Assembly (NCBI RefSeq): GCF_030247185.1
Contig: NC_080571.1
Location: 229,727,666-229,791,665 of the forward strand
DNA length: 64,000 bases
Source: Malaya genurostris
Lineage: Eukaryota; Arthropoda; Insecta; Diptera; Culicidae
Reading direction: 5' to 3'
Shown here: one piece after another, positions 11,504 through 21,256 of the stretch
Position numbering within the stretch: position 1 is the stretch's first letter
Layout: each line of letters starts with the position of its first letter
Made by a program: the position numbers and the translations under genes
The notes under the pieces: model-generated
Database searches by the model: none
What the model was told of the DNA's origin: nothing
Seen by the model: only the letters and a program-made list of their open reading frames with translations

Positions 11504-12390
11504 TTTTTTTTTATTTAAAAGGTATTTTTATTCAGGCCTATTTGCGTACAAGCTTTACGTGGCCGTATTAGCCGATTTTTTAAATAGTGTATTTTTTGAA
11601 GTGGATCTCGTTGTCACTCTTTTTCTAGGAGGAGAAGAGCTTCCATTTCCCTCCTGCGAGGGTTGAGGGGCACTTTGTTCGTGACTCGTCTCGTCATCCA
11701 TTGCCGCATCGGTGGTTTTGTTGTTGATTTCCGTCTTCTTTTCGTTTTCCTTGATGTTCGCAGTCTTGAGCTCGTTGCTAGTTGCTGTAGATGCGCCTTG
11801 TTGTACATTGGTTGCAGTTGCTAATTGGTTTGATGGTGAAACAGGAGTACTGCGCTCACTAGTTTCCATTGTTGAACGATTGACCTTGTCTTTGGTGATG
11901 TCCTTTTCGCAGTTTCGGTGCAAGGTTTACCGTAGTGTGCAGGTTGTTCACAAAACTGGCATGTAACCAGCTGATTTTCATAGGTAATCAGCGTTTTACA
12001 CGGATGTGTCCCACCTTGACCACAAATGATGTAAGATGGAATTGCCTTACGTAGATGCATACGTACCACTCGCACGCCATTCCGGATACCGGGGAAAAAA
12101 TTCCGCCATACTTCCCTTTCGATGGAAAGGATTTCACCGTACCGCGACATATTCTTCCGAACGTACGTATCGGTGACCTGCGGGGGGAGGTCATGCACGC
12201 GTACTTCTATGGCGTTGTCCACCATGTGCACAGGGATTTTGTATTCAATGTTATCACACTCAACACTGTGCACCTCGTTGTTAACCGAAGCGAATGCAAT
12301 TGCATCGCTTTCACGTTTAAACATAACGTACACACAGTTAGACGCCTTGTTGAATTGAATCTCAGTTACTTTATTAGCGTCTAGATGCAT
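11504..12390 (-). mobile_element. ORF1-only non-LTR retroelement relic with polyA tail
   Basis: On the reverse strand the sequence runs from ORF1 coding sequence (12390 to 11555) through a short 3' segment with AATAAA motifs to a run of nine A (T at 11504-11512 on the plus strand). No reverse-transcriptase sequence lies between ORF1 and the tail. It may be a half-LINE (ORF1 only), comparable in layout to mammalian HAL1, or a full element that lost ORF2 by internal deletion. The 5' end is truncated about 20 bp from a MITE. Confidence 0.5.
11555..12390 (-). pseudogene. ORF1 (gag-like) of an I/Loner/Outcast-type LINE
   Basis: The first 170 codons include VTEIQFNKASNCVYVMFK, AIEVRVHDLPPQVTDTYV, WRNFFPGIRNGVRVVRM and a zinc knuckle CQFCEQPAHYGKPC (CX2CX4HX4C). 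This order is typical of ORF1 proteins of mosquito non-LTR retroelements, which bind the element RNA. A frameshift near 11905 moves the frame; the downstream part is a low-complexity Ser/Thr/Asn/Lys-rich tail ending in basic RKRVTTRSTSKN. The N-terminus is missing or starts at the Met at 12390, immediately after a TAA. Confidence 0.65.
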
Positions 12391-12409
12391 TCGTTCTTTA
12401 AGTAATGTT

Positions 12410-12673
12410 GTTTTCGTTTTTAAATTGCACTACACCGGTGTAGCGAAAGCTGCACCTAAACCGTTCGTTTTTACCAATTGCACTACACCAGTGCTACACT
12501 TTTTCTTCACCGATACCACTGGTGTAGCACTCATGAAAAGTTTGGTGTAGCTCTGTGCAATGGAATCGTTTATTGTAGTCAATGGTTACTGTTTATGTTT
12601 TCGTCATTTTTGTTCGTTTATTCATGCCTCAGTGTAGCACTGCACCGATGTAGTGCAAATTAAAAACGAAAAC
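12410..12673. mobile_element. 264-bp MITE with 34-bp inverted ends
   Basis: Left arm 12410-12443 (GTTTTCGTTTTTAAATTGCA...) and right arm 12640-12673 are imperfect reverse complements, continuing through TGCACTACAYCGGTG. The inside repeats shorter GGTGTAG/CTACACC blocks. No coding capacity. The target duplication is unclear, so the superfamily is not assigned. Confidence 0.7.
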
Positions 12674-13110
12674 GCCATAAGATTTCAATTTCATTTGCTG
12701 CTGGTCTAACTTTGCAACGCTTGAAATCTATACAAATTGAATTTGGTACAAACTCAACACTTTGGATGCTTCGGAGGCACAAATTTGTGCTTTTTATTTA
12801 GAATAAAAACTGTGACACTCTACACAATTTTATTACTTTTTCTATTTCGTAGATAACACATATATTGAGAAACCAATAATAAGGCATGTGCATGGAAAAC
12901 AGTCATCATCCAGTTTTGTTTATTTGAAATGTAGTAAAAGAAGAAAAGTGCTCCCAGTAATAACAAAATATTTTTTGGAACAGTTTATTATTTATTTTTA
13001 TTCTGGTTTTCCTTAGGCAGCTGAGAACAACGGAAAAGTCGGTTTTCGCATTGATAGCATAGTTTTTCTTTACGAGAAAGGCAAAATAATATGTTAAAGA
13101 AAAATGACGC
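12674..13110. other. Gene-free stretch with an R1 scrap
   Basis: Positions about 13030-13087 carry the reverse start of R1 (AAAGTCGG...TACGAGAAAGGCAAAA). The rest is AT-rich with nothing recognised. The 3' end of the VM gene that follows, with its AATAAA on the reverse strand, reaches into 13112-13117. Confidence 0.4.
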
Positions 13111-13111
13111 A

Positions 13112-13117
13112 TTTATT
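13112..13117 (-). terminator. Polyadenylation signal of VM gene 1
   Basis: AATAAA on the reverse strand, 80 bp after the stop codon. Confidence 0.55.
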
Positions 13118-13196
13118 TCACAATAAATACCAGCCAGTACTAATGAACACTTTTGGAGACATTTGGCAATTTCATCAAGATCGGTAAATATTCGAA

Positions 13197-13691
13197 TCAC
13201 CATCTATGATGATGATGTCCACGATGATGATGATGACCGCCATGATGGTGATGATGACCGAAACGGTTATGACCGAAATGATTATGACCGAAATGATGAT
13301 GACCACGATGATGATTGCCAAAATGATGATGACCGAAACGATGATGACCAAAATGATGATGATTTCTATTGTGATTATGGCGAAATAAGTTAGATGGCAA
13401 TGAAACGATTTCCTCTCCAGGTTTTTCATGTTTTGCAGCAGTGTTAGAAGACTCGTAATGAGCCGGCACGACCGTTTTCACATAATCCTGACATGGTGCT
13501 ACGTCTTGGTGTGTGTTGCACCACACCGCCAGCTGGTGGGAACACTTCACAAGAGGAGCTTTCGCTGGAAAAGTGTATTCCACTGCTGGACCAGGCTGAA
13601 CCAAGTGGCCGTCACCATAACCGCTGAAATCGCCCGATGCGATACCGATGATTACCGCTCCGATCGCCGCCACTAGACCGCGTTGAACCAT
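13197..13691 (-). CDS. Vitelline membrane protein with His-rich tail (VM gene 1)
   Basis: A 164-residue secreted eggshell protein. A signal peptide (residues 1 to about 20, MVQRGLVAAIGAVIIGIASG) precedes a VM domain: QPGPAVEYTFPAKAP and then Cys50, Cys58 and Cys67 in the CX7CX8C spacing of insect vitelline-membrane proteins. Those proteins are secreted by follicle cells and cross-linked around the oocyte. I chose the Met at 13691 because it puts the cysteines at the same residues as in the other three genes; a Met 18 bp upstream is possible. After residue 100 the protein is unlike its relatives: 31 of the last 63 residues are His in HHHFG/HHHRG repeats. This may bind metal or influence cross-linking (inference). 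Intronless. Confidence 0.85.
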   Translation of the reverse strand: MVQRGLVAAIGAVIIGIASGDFSGYGDGHLVQPGPAVEYTFPAKAPLVKCSHQLAVWCNTHQDVAPCQDYVKTVVPAHYESSNTAAKHEKPGEEIVSLPSNLFRHNHNRNHHHFGHHRFGHHHFGNHHRGHHHFGHNHFGHNRFGHHHHHGGHHHHRGHHHHRW

Positions 13692-13764
13692 TTCTGAATG
13701 CGCCAGCATATTTTTGTTGATGTCTCCGAACGACTTGGCTGACTGACCGAGCAAAGTACGAGTC

Positions 13765-13803
13765 ACTGACTCAACAGTTTTGTTGCTGAGTACATATTTT
13801 ATA
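13765..13803 (-). promoter_or_regulatory. VM gene 1 core promoter
   Basis: On the reverse strand TATAAAA lies at 13803-13797 and TCAGT, an arthropod initiator, at 13769-13765, about 34 bp downstream. The predicted leader is about 75 nt. No TCACGT hexamer is seen upstream of this copy. Confidence 0.7.
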
Positions 13804-14756
13804 GCACCGTGGCAAAGAATAAAACTTTCGACGAACGTTGCCTTAAGACAGCCGTACCTGTACGATGACCTAGATCAAGGTACGGTGCATCAGCTGCAAT
13901 CATGTTTTGATGACTGTTTACTAGCGCGAACGTGTTGAAAACATCCGATAGGAAGCGGTACTTATCCTCGAATACTAAATGATGTCCGCCTTCAGTCAAT
14001 TCTCAATTTAAGAAATCCTTCAGCTAACGACGAAAATTCGAATACAGTGTCAAAGCGGGTAATTTTTAATTTCGAGTATCTTCGCATCAATGCGAAGACT
14101 GAACCAACCAAATCAATCAACTCACACTTTTGTAGTGATGAAAGGTAAAACCATTATCATTATCAAGTATAAGACGTGACAGATGGCATCGTTCCTTCGA
14201 TGGGACATGCGAAGTAGAAGACCTTTTCATAAACTTTTTCTTATCGTTCAAGTTTCATGTTGAATTGCTAGTGTTTATTAACAGTTATATATAAACCGCT
14301 AAGCAATTATTATGCACAAACTCTCCATTAGTATAAACTTTCAACAAGTTAAGTTAACGCGTAATGTCATTACCAACAGAGCCGTAGTGAGTGTTTCTGG
14401 CGCCTGAGGCGACCTCAAAAATATTCACCCACGCCAATTGTTCAACAAACACCATGAAGACTAACACATATTGTTTTGATTTTCTTTAAGTTTCCAAGAA
14501 ACATTTTTAATTTCAGTAAATACTTGTAGCAGTCTTACCATGATAAGATCATATTCCAGCCAAGTGGACAATTCTTCATAAGGTTTATAAAGTAGAATGA
14601 AAAATCGGCATAAACATCCGGTAAATCTATTTCTAAGTGATTAAAAATTGAAGAATGTTAAAACCTGCATTACAATCAACATTAATTATTTTCTGATGAA
14701 TTCCATAGTTAGAATATTTGGATTTTGTATACCAGTTTGAGGCATTCCAAATGTTA
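13804..14756. other. Gene-free stretch upstream of VM gene 1
   Basis: No coding feature is supported. The first 200 bp are the likely regulatory region of VM gene 1. An unrelated AT-rich tract follows. Confidence 0.4.
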
Positions 14757-15086
14757 GTCCAAGTCTTCCTCTTCAAGTAGCGAGAAAAACCAACCGTTAA
14801 TTATGGCGCCTCCTGCCTCATTTTCGAAGAAAAATGACCAATGATGCCGCCAGACCAAAATCCGCACCAAACCGTCACTCTCTGAGGATGCATTGGCTTC
14901 TTCATTATGACGTGCGGGTTTTCCTTCCCCCAGATGCGACAATTTTGCTTATTAACATACCCACCGAGATGAAAATGTGCCTCATCCGAGAAGATGATTT
15001 TTTGGCACACACTCTCCAACATTACAATGATTTTCGAAGTAAAACTGCACTATTTTCACGCGTTCCTCAAGCGTATACACAACCAT
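14757..15086 (-). pseudogene. Mariner-like transposase relic related to DD41D
   Basis: The reverse strand starts at an ATG at 15086 with YTLEERVKIVQFYFENHCNV, the N-terminal start of the DNA-binding part. It then jumps to VCQKIIFSDEAHF, the region of the first catalytic Asp, so about 100 residues are deleted. It continues GGYVNKQNCRIW and VTVWCGFWSGGIIG, and breaks up after a frameshift near EEEDLD. The order matches the DD41D copies at 16244-17167 and 28152-29082, but the residues differ at many positions, so it is an older, separate lineage. Confidence 0.7.
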
Positions 15087-15179
15087 TTCCGTTCAGTGGG
15101 AGGATTACACTAAGTTTCTGTCAAATCAGAAGTGACATTTAGGTTACCAATGCCGAAAAAACCGCTAGTTCAAAAAAAA

Positions 15180-16243
15180 TATGTTAGATGGCCTGTATGT
15201 GCAAGTTGATGAAAAAACGCACACACTATTTTCTCGGAAATTTCTCAACCGATTTTCACAAACTAAGAAGCAAATAAAAAGTCTTAATATTCTTTTAAAA
15301 GTCCACGATCCAGATCCGATTTCCGGTTCCGGTATTACAGTGAATATTTTATTTTTTTTCACATGCGATGACGAAACGAGGTGAACAATTTTATAAAATT
15401 TATAGCTAAATTCATCTAGTTGGCAGATCTTGTTAGTTAGTGAATATATAAAACTACTTTTGGAATACTAGTTCCAGCTTCCGAAAGCACCGATAATAGT
15501 GAATAAAAGCTCCAAAAACGAAACTCACTTCGATTTCTTGGCAACGGTTAAACCGATTTTCACGAATCATGATTCAAATTTAAGTTCTCATTGTCTTTTA
15601 ATATACTGTGCAATTTTATCCAAATCCGACTTCCGGTTAAGAAATTATAGGGCGATGAGTGTCAGAACAAATCGTCAAAATGTCATTTAAAATGACGATG
15701 CAAAACTTTTACGCGCTGGTACGTGCAGCTTTTCTCCGTTCGCAGCGTGCCATATGAACAGTTCTATGCTCCCATATAAGGTTTCTAAATTTTATTTGGA
15801 TTCGACTTCTATTTCAGGAGAATATATGGAATGAAATTAAAATAATGTCAATCATTTCACTCGTAGAACCTGAACCATATTCAAAAGAAATGTCCAGTTG
15901 ATACTTAAAAGAAATGTCTTAAGGTCCTATAAAAACTTCTTGCTTCTTAATCAGATCCGACTTCAGGATCAGGAGATACAGGGTTTCACATAAATTTATC
16001 GGGTTTATCGGGTTCACAGACTTTGAGAGTCGATGACCAAATAAACTTATTTCAGTTTTACCGGTATTCGGTTTTCGATCCCGGAAGGTACTAAAAATTT
16101 TTATTCGGAACGATGGCTACCCTGATTTTCAAAACGAATTTTTTTTCGAACCAAATGAAATGGTTTGCTATCTATTGAGCGAATTAAACTGACTTCGGCT
16201 ACACTGATTTCAACATTCCGTTCCCGAAAGTATATAAAATATA
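15180..16243 (+). repeat. R1-related repeat, left part, split by a transposon
   Basis: Contains R1 blocks (TTTCTCAACCGATTTTCACA, CCGATTTCCGGTTCCGG). It is interrupted at the TA at 16242-16243 by the DD41D element and continues from 17168 to about 17520. Confidence 0.5.
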
Positions 16244-17167
16244 AAGGGTGATTTTTTAAGAGCTTGAGAACTTTTTTAAACAATAAAACGCATAAAATTT
16301 GCAAAATCTCATCGGTTCTTTATTTTAAACGTTAGATTGGTACATGACATTTACTTTTTGAAGATAATTTCATTTAAATGTTGACCGCGGCTGCGTCTTA
16401 GGTGGTCCATTCGGAAAGTCCAATTTTGGGCAACTTTTTCGAGCATTTCGGCCGGAATAGCCCGAATTTCTTCGGAAATGTTGTCTTCCAAAGCTGGAAT
16501 AGTTACTGGCTTATTTCTGTAGACTTTAGACTTGACGTAGCCCCACAAAAATAGTCTAAAGGCGTCAAATCGCATGATCTTGGTGGCCAACTTACCGGTC
16601 CATTTCTTGAGATGAATTGTTCTCCGAAGTTTTCCCTCAAAATGGCCATAGAATCGCGAGCTGTGTGGCATGTAGCGCCATCTTGTTGAAACCACATGTC
16701 AACCAAGTTCAGTTCTTCCATTTTTGGCAACAAAAAGTTTGTTAGCATCGAACGATAGCGATCGCCATTCACTGTAACGTTGCGTCCAACAGCATCTTTG
16801 AAAAAATACGGTCCAATGATTCCACCAGCGTACAAACCACACCAAACAGTGCATTTTTCGGGATGCATGGGCAGTTCTTGAACGGCTTCTGGTTGCTCTT
16901 CACTCCAAATGCGGCAATTTTGCTTATTTACGTAGCCATTCAACCAGAAATGAGCCTCATCGCTGAACAAAATTTGTCGATAAAAAAGCGGATTTTCCGA
17001 ATGGACCACCTAAGACGCAGCCGCGGTCAACATTTAAATGAAATTATGTTCAAAAAGTAAATGTCATGTACCAATCTAACGTTTAAAATAAAGAACCGAT
17101 GAGATTTTGCAAATTTTATGCGTTTTATTGTTTAAAAAAGTTCTCAAGCTCTTAAAAAATCACCCTT
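16244..17167 (-). mobile_element. DD41D mariner-like element with two identical ends
   Basis: A 924-bp element bounded by TA at 16242-16243 and 17168-17169. Its two ends are 174-bp inverted repeats (16244-16417 and 16994-17167) that both derive from the 3' end of the element, including the last transposase codons (MDHLRRSRGQHLNE). The true 5' end and the N-terminal half of the transposase are gone. One mismatch (AGATAATTT against ACATAATTT) shows the right arm came from a slightly different copy. Confidence 0.85.
16351..17009 (-). pseudogene. DD41D transposase pseudogene, N-terminus missing
   Basis: The reverse strand reads from ILFSDEAHFWLNGYV (first catalytic Asp) through MWFQQDGATCHTAR (second Asp) to LTPLDYF (third Asp), with 41 residues between the last two. 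That is the DD41D (rosa) class of mariner-like transposases. The helix-turn-helix N-terminal domain is absent because the inverted 3' end starts there. A one-base deletion in a T run near 16550 shifts the frame after DYF. The surviving catalytic part is identical at the protein level, or nearly so, to the copy at 28382-28975. Confidence 0.85.
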
Positions 17168-17520
17168 TATATGGTCCTATACAAAATTGGTGAATTTTCT
17201 CCGATTCCGACAATTTTGAAATTACAGGGTTATGAGTTTTTAAAATTCAAACCGTCATAGAAAATACCAAAAAAACTTTAAAGTTGGGCACAAACTATTT
17301 CAATTTATTCCTCATACTAATTCATAGAAATACGAACTATTTTTGGTTATGCTGGTCTCTGAATATCGTTTCTGGAAGTACCATAAATAATGACAAAAAC
17401 TTTATAGAGGAACTTTCTTCTACATCTCATGGAATACTCATCGATTGTCATACGTCTAGATGAAATGGAATAATTTTAAGGTTTCATACAATTTATATCT
17501 TCGATTCGTCTTGCAGTTCC
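17168..17520 (+). repeat. R1-related repeat, right part
   Basis: Continuation of the copy at 15180-16243 after the DD41D insertion; contains AATTACAGGGTTATGAGTTTTT and CTGGTCTCTGAATATCG blocks found in the other R1 copies. Confidence 0.45.
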
Positions 17521-17558
17521 AAAATTACAATTTGTTTAAGTACTTAGCTTATGAACAC

Positions 17559-20500
17559 CCAAGTAGCATGCTAAGTTGCTGTCCTGTATTTTTCTACTGA
17601 TTGTGCAATTTATCAAGTCAGTTTATATTACTATACTAGTAACTGTTGTGTTATGGAAAAAGCACAAATTTTCTGTGTTGTGCAACATATTTTTAAGTCC
17701 ATCCGTTATTACGAACATTTATTCACAACGATTGTGCAACTGATACAAGAGCTCATGCGCCGATCTCATCACAAAGGCAGTAATAAAATCAGCGAAAAAC
17801 AATTGTTAAATTCGTGAGAACTACTACGTAATGGAAGCAAGAAATGGGATGACGTTTACAAAAACATAACATATTTAATTTCTAGTGAATAAGTTTCCCA
17901 TTTGATTTTCAATACAACTGCTCATAACACAAACATGTGGTTGTAAAATCATCTGCACATGAAAAATGAGAATGCTACATATTGTAGAATTGATCTTTCG
18001 TGTTTTTATAAATGAACAATCGACAACGAACCCGGAATTTTCAAGCGCCTTTTGATGATTGTACATCAATTTCTGTGAAAATAAGAGCCTACTATTTTTA
18101 ATGAGAATCATCGGCATGGTGTTTAAAATACGTATATTCAAACATTCCTTAAATGTTCAGACGATTTTGATCAAACTTATGTTTCATTGAACCTGACAAA
18201 TCTCGAAATGAATTTTTCTTGAATATTTTCCAATATGGCATCGATGGTAACAGTGAGTTGAATAGAAAATGGTTCACACAATGCACAGTGGTCCAGGAAG
18301 CAAAATTAGCAGGAAACAATTGTTTACGCTTTTATTATTGGTCTTAGAGATTTGAAGTCTTCGGCACATTAGTTGCTCTTAATAAACAGCGTTTTTCGGC
18401 CGTAGTGGTTTTAGGGTGGTCCTAAAGCAAACTATAAATTAAAAAATTATTTCAAAATCTGGATAAGATAGAACAGTGCATCCTTCCACAATAATTTAGA
18501 ATAATCAATTTAAGGCAACTTTGTCGAAGATATTGGTTGTGTATCTTTAACCGATTTTACATTAGAACAGTTTACATATCCTAAGTTAGGATGCTTCTTA
18601 AAAAAACAGTTTTTATTCAATAACTTTTTCATTTGAATTTTCTCAATAAAGTCATGTTCTAAGAAATTCAGGAGCCTAAAAAGGCGCAACTTTTGGTGGA
18701 AGAAGATTTTTTTTATACTACCTGGTTCAATAGTTATGAAAGATTTTAACAAAAAAATACGCCTTTTTTAAATAACGGTTTCCAAAAATGGCGCAATCCG
18801 AAAAAAAAAATTTGATTGCATGTGATAGCTTATTCATTTTTATATAATATGAGAAAAATTTGGAAAACAGTTATTTTTCTATCTCATTTAAATCAAAATT
18901 CCGTGCAAGTATTTTTGTACGTTATCATATAACATCTAGCTTAGTAATATTCTAAGGAGTGTTAGAAAAAGGATATTTCATGACAAATATTTACAATCTA
19001 TTCTTTGGACATTTGTCGTACGTATAATAAGATGTACTTTTTAAACTTTTTATCTTTCTCATAAAGAAAAGATTTACAATCATGAAAACTGATTTTTGAA
19101 TAGAGGTCCATAGAGCCGAATATCATATAGCAATCAAAAGTGTTTGTGTTTGTCATACTCAGTTTCAATGGGGATCTCAGAGAAATCTCCTAAATTTCAT
19201 TTCATTTATATGCAATTACATGGTGAAAAGCGCCAACAAATCAATTTCCAAGTGTTTCTTATAAGTGGCCATGGAAAGGAAGGGGATTTTCCAAAACTAC
19301 TTAGTAAAATTAATTGGAACAATATGTATATTAACGAGTATCATATTACAATATTAGATGCCGTGTATTTTCTGGAAGGAAAACTTTGTTAGTATTTTTG
19401 TTTGCTTTGTTTTTCAGGGAAATGATGGGATCGGAAGTCATTAGAAGCCTAAAGAACAGATCTTCTAAATTGACCTGCCTGTTGAATTTTCGTGTATTAT
19501 TTTCCCTAAATCTTCGAATGCATTTGTTTCTCGTTTCTGCTGCTTCTTCTGAGAACATTCCAATTGGAAGAATTGCATATTGTACAATAGCCACTCCATG
19601 CACGAGTAATTTGTGTACAGTTGGTGACAAAGCTTACCAACCATACAACTTGTTGTAACATGTTAATATTGCGGAAAGAAATGTTCTAAGTTCTAAGGGT
19701 TTTTTTATCAGTGTTTTTTTATCAGTTTTTTATCAGCTGAATTAAATAACAATACAGTATAGTCATTCATCATAGCGGGCCCTACTTTTGTGATACGCAC
19801 TGTAGGTATTATTTTGACAAGTCCGTGTGTTGGAATTTCAAAAACAAGTTGCTCAAGCGGTAATATATAACTATGAGAATAACTATGACAAACTTAACTT
19901 TTCGTTCAATATGAAAAACAAATACAAATTATCTGATTGATTTTTGTTTTCATTACATATGTAATGCTGTATTTCTGCAACTTTTATGATAATATTCTCA
20001 TGTCTGCAAGTTTCGCGTTCATTTCAAACAGATAAATCTTGCACAACTTTTTTGCATGATTTGAATTTTATATCATTGAAGAAAACTGCACACACTGATA
20101 TAAAAGTTCATGAGACAGCCAAAACTATGCTATGAACTCAGCAGAAAAATATTTCTTACAGAAAGGTTTTCAATTTGGCTTATAATTTTTGTCCTTGCGA
20201 GCATCATTTCGCTATTTTTTCTTCCACGAGAGGTTCATAACAACTTCGACGTAACTTGTGTCCGATTAAATTATAACAGCCGTTTGGAAAATATTTAATA
20301 AGTTGCACAATTGTTATAGTTACTCTTGTTTTACATGACGATGTGAAAATTTTTTCAGAATTTCTATAACTGCTAGTGAAACATGAACAAGTTGGTGATT
20401 TGCTGCACAATTGTTTTAGATGTACTTAAAGTTGTACTACAGTGATTTTTTCGGTAGCATTGTGAAACTTAACAGTGATAAGTTGCACAACTTTGTGGAT

Positions 20501-20681
20501 ACCACGGTGAAGAAAAACTTATGTATATTGCCTATGAAATTAACGTATTTATGGAAAAAAGTTGCACAACCGATTTTAATATATTTAGAAATCTTTCTAA
20601 ACATATCTAACATAAATAACAACTCTAAAACAATTGTAGAACATCTTTAAATTTCGATAAGTTACATTTGCTACTTGGAAA
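17559..20681. mobile_element. Candidate ~3.1-kb element with subterminal TTGCACAA motifs
   Basis: The left end reads CCAAGTAGCA (17559) and the right end reads TGCTACTTGG (20669-20678) in inverted orientation. Near the left end the motif TTGTGCAA recurs about three times (17600-17740); near the right end its reverse complement TTGCACAA recurs about five times (20040-20580). Inverted clusters of a short motif next to the ends are what DNA transposons use as transposase sites. No transposase is recognised and no clean target duplication was found, so the call is tentative. Confidence 0.35.
20507..20560 (+). repeat. 3'-end scrap of an I-type LINE
   Basis: GAAGAAAAACTTATGT...AACGTATTTATG matches the last 60 bp of the full-length LINE at 52744-52800, just before its A run. 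Only the tail is present. Confidence 0.5.
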
Positions 20682-20704
20682 ACTTATATGAAGTTAACGA
20701 AGTA

Positions 20705-20865
20705 CACTAAAGTCTTTTTTTATGCGGTTTTTTTTTGCAAATTTTCAGAGTTATGGATTTTTTATGCGAAGTTTCAGAGTTATGCGGATTTTTTATGCGA
20801 ATTTCCAGAGTTATGCGGTTTTTTTTCATGCGGTACGCAAACTCGCATAAAAAAAGACTTCAGTG
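20705..20865. mobile_element. 161-bp MITE
   Basis: The 22-bp inverted ends (CACTAAAGTCTTTTTTTATG against its complement with one mismatch) are bounded by TA at 20703-20704 and 20866-20867. The inside is a roughly 30-bp tandem repeat with TCAGAGTTATGCGG. Non-coding. Confidence 0.75.
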
Positions 20866-21256
20866 TACTCAAAAGAAAAAATGAGCAACAAATTCAAAAT
20901 TACCGTAAGTAATAATTAATAAATAATAATTAATTACCCATAAGATAACGGTAGCTTTTGAAAAGGCTCCCCATAGTGAGGTGAGCCGTAAAAAAATTAG
21001 ATAATGTGTTCGTCGTCAATGTGTTTGTTAAAAAAAAATGGTGGGGCGAGCACTTTTTTAGTTTGATTCGAACGCCACACGCAAAAGCCAGCGATCGCAA
21101 AACAACTAAAATCTTAGATGTTTTTCTGAATTAGATTGGTTAAAACTTGGTACAACTAATCGATATCTTTTTTTTAAACTAAACTATCATTTTTGATATT
21201 TTTCAGTTACCTGTATGTATGAAAGCTAAAAATGTCTGAGTAATTTAAATCAATTA
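20866..21256. other. Gene-free stretch
   Basis: AT-rich, nothing recognised. It carries the right TA of the MITE and the left TA of the next element. Confidence 0.4.

Noticed and set aside
13163..13393. Asp-rich and Met-rich forward ORFs
   Set aside because: Antisense shadows of the His codons (CAT/CAC) of VM gene 1.
13691..13766. N-terminal extension of VM gene 1 from a GTG
   Set aside because: Not an ATG, lies at the predicted transcription start, and the Met at 13691 aligns the cysteines with the other three proteins.
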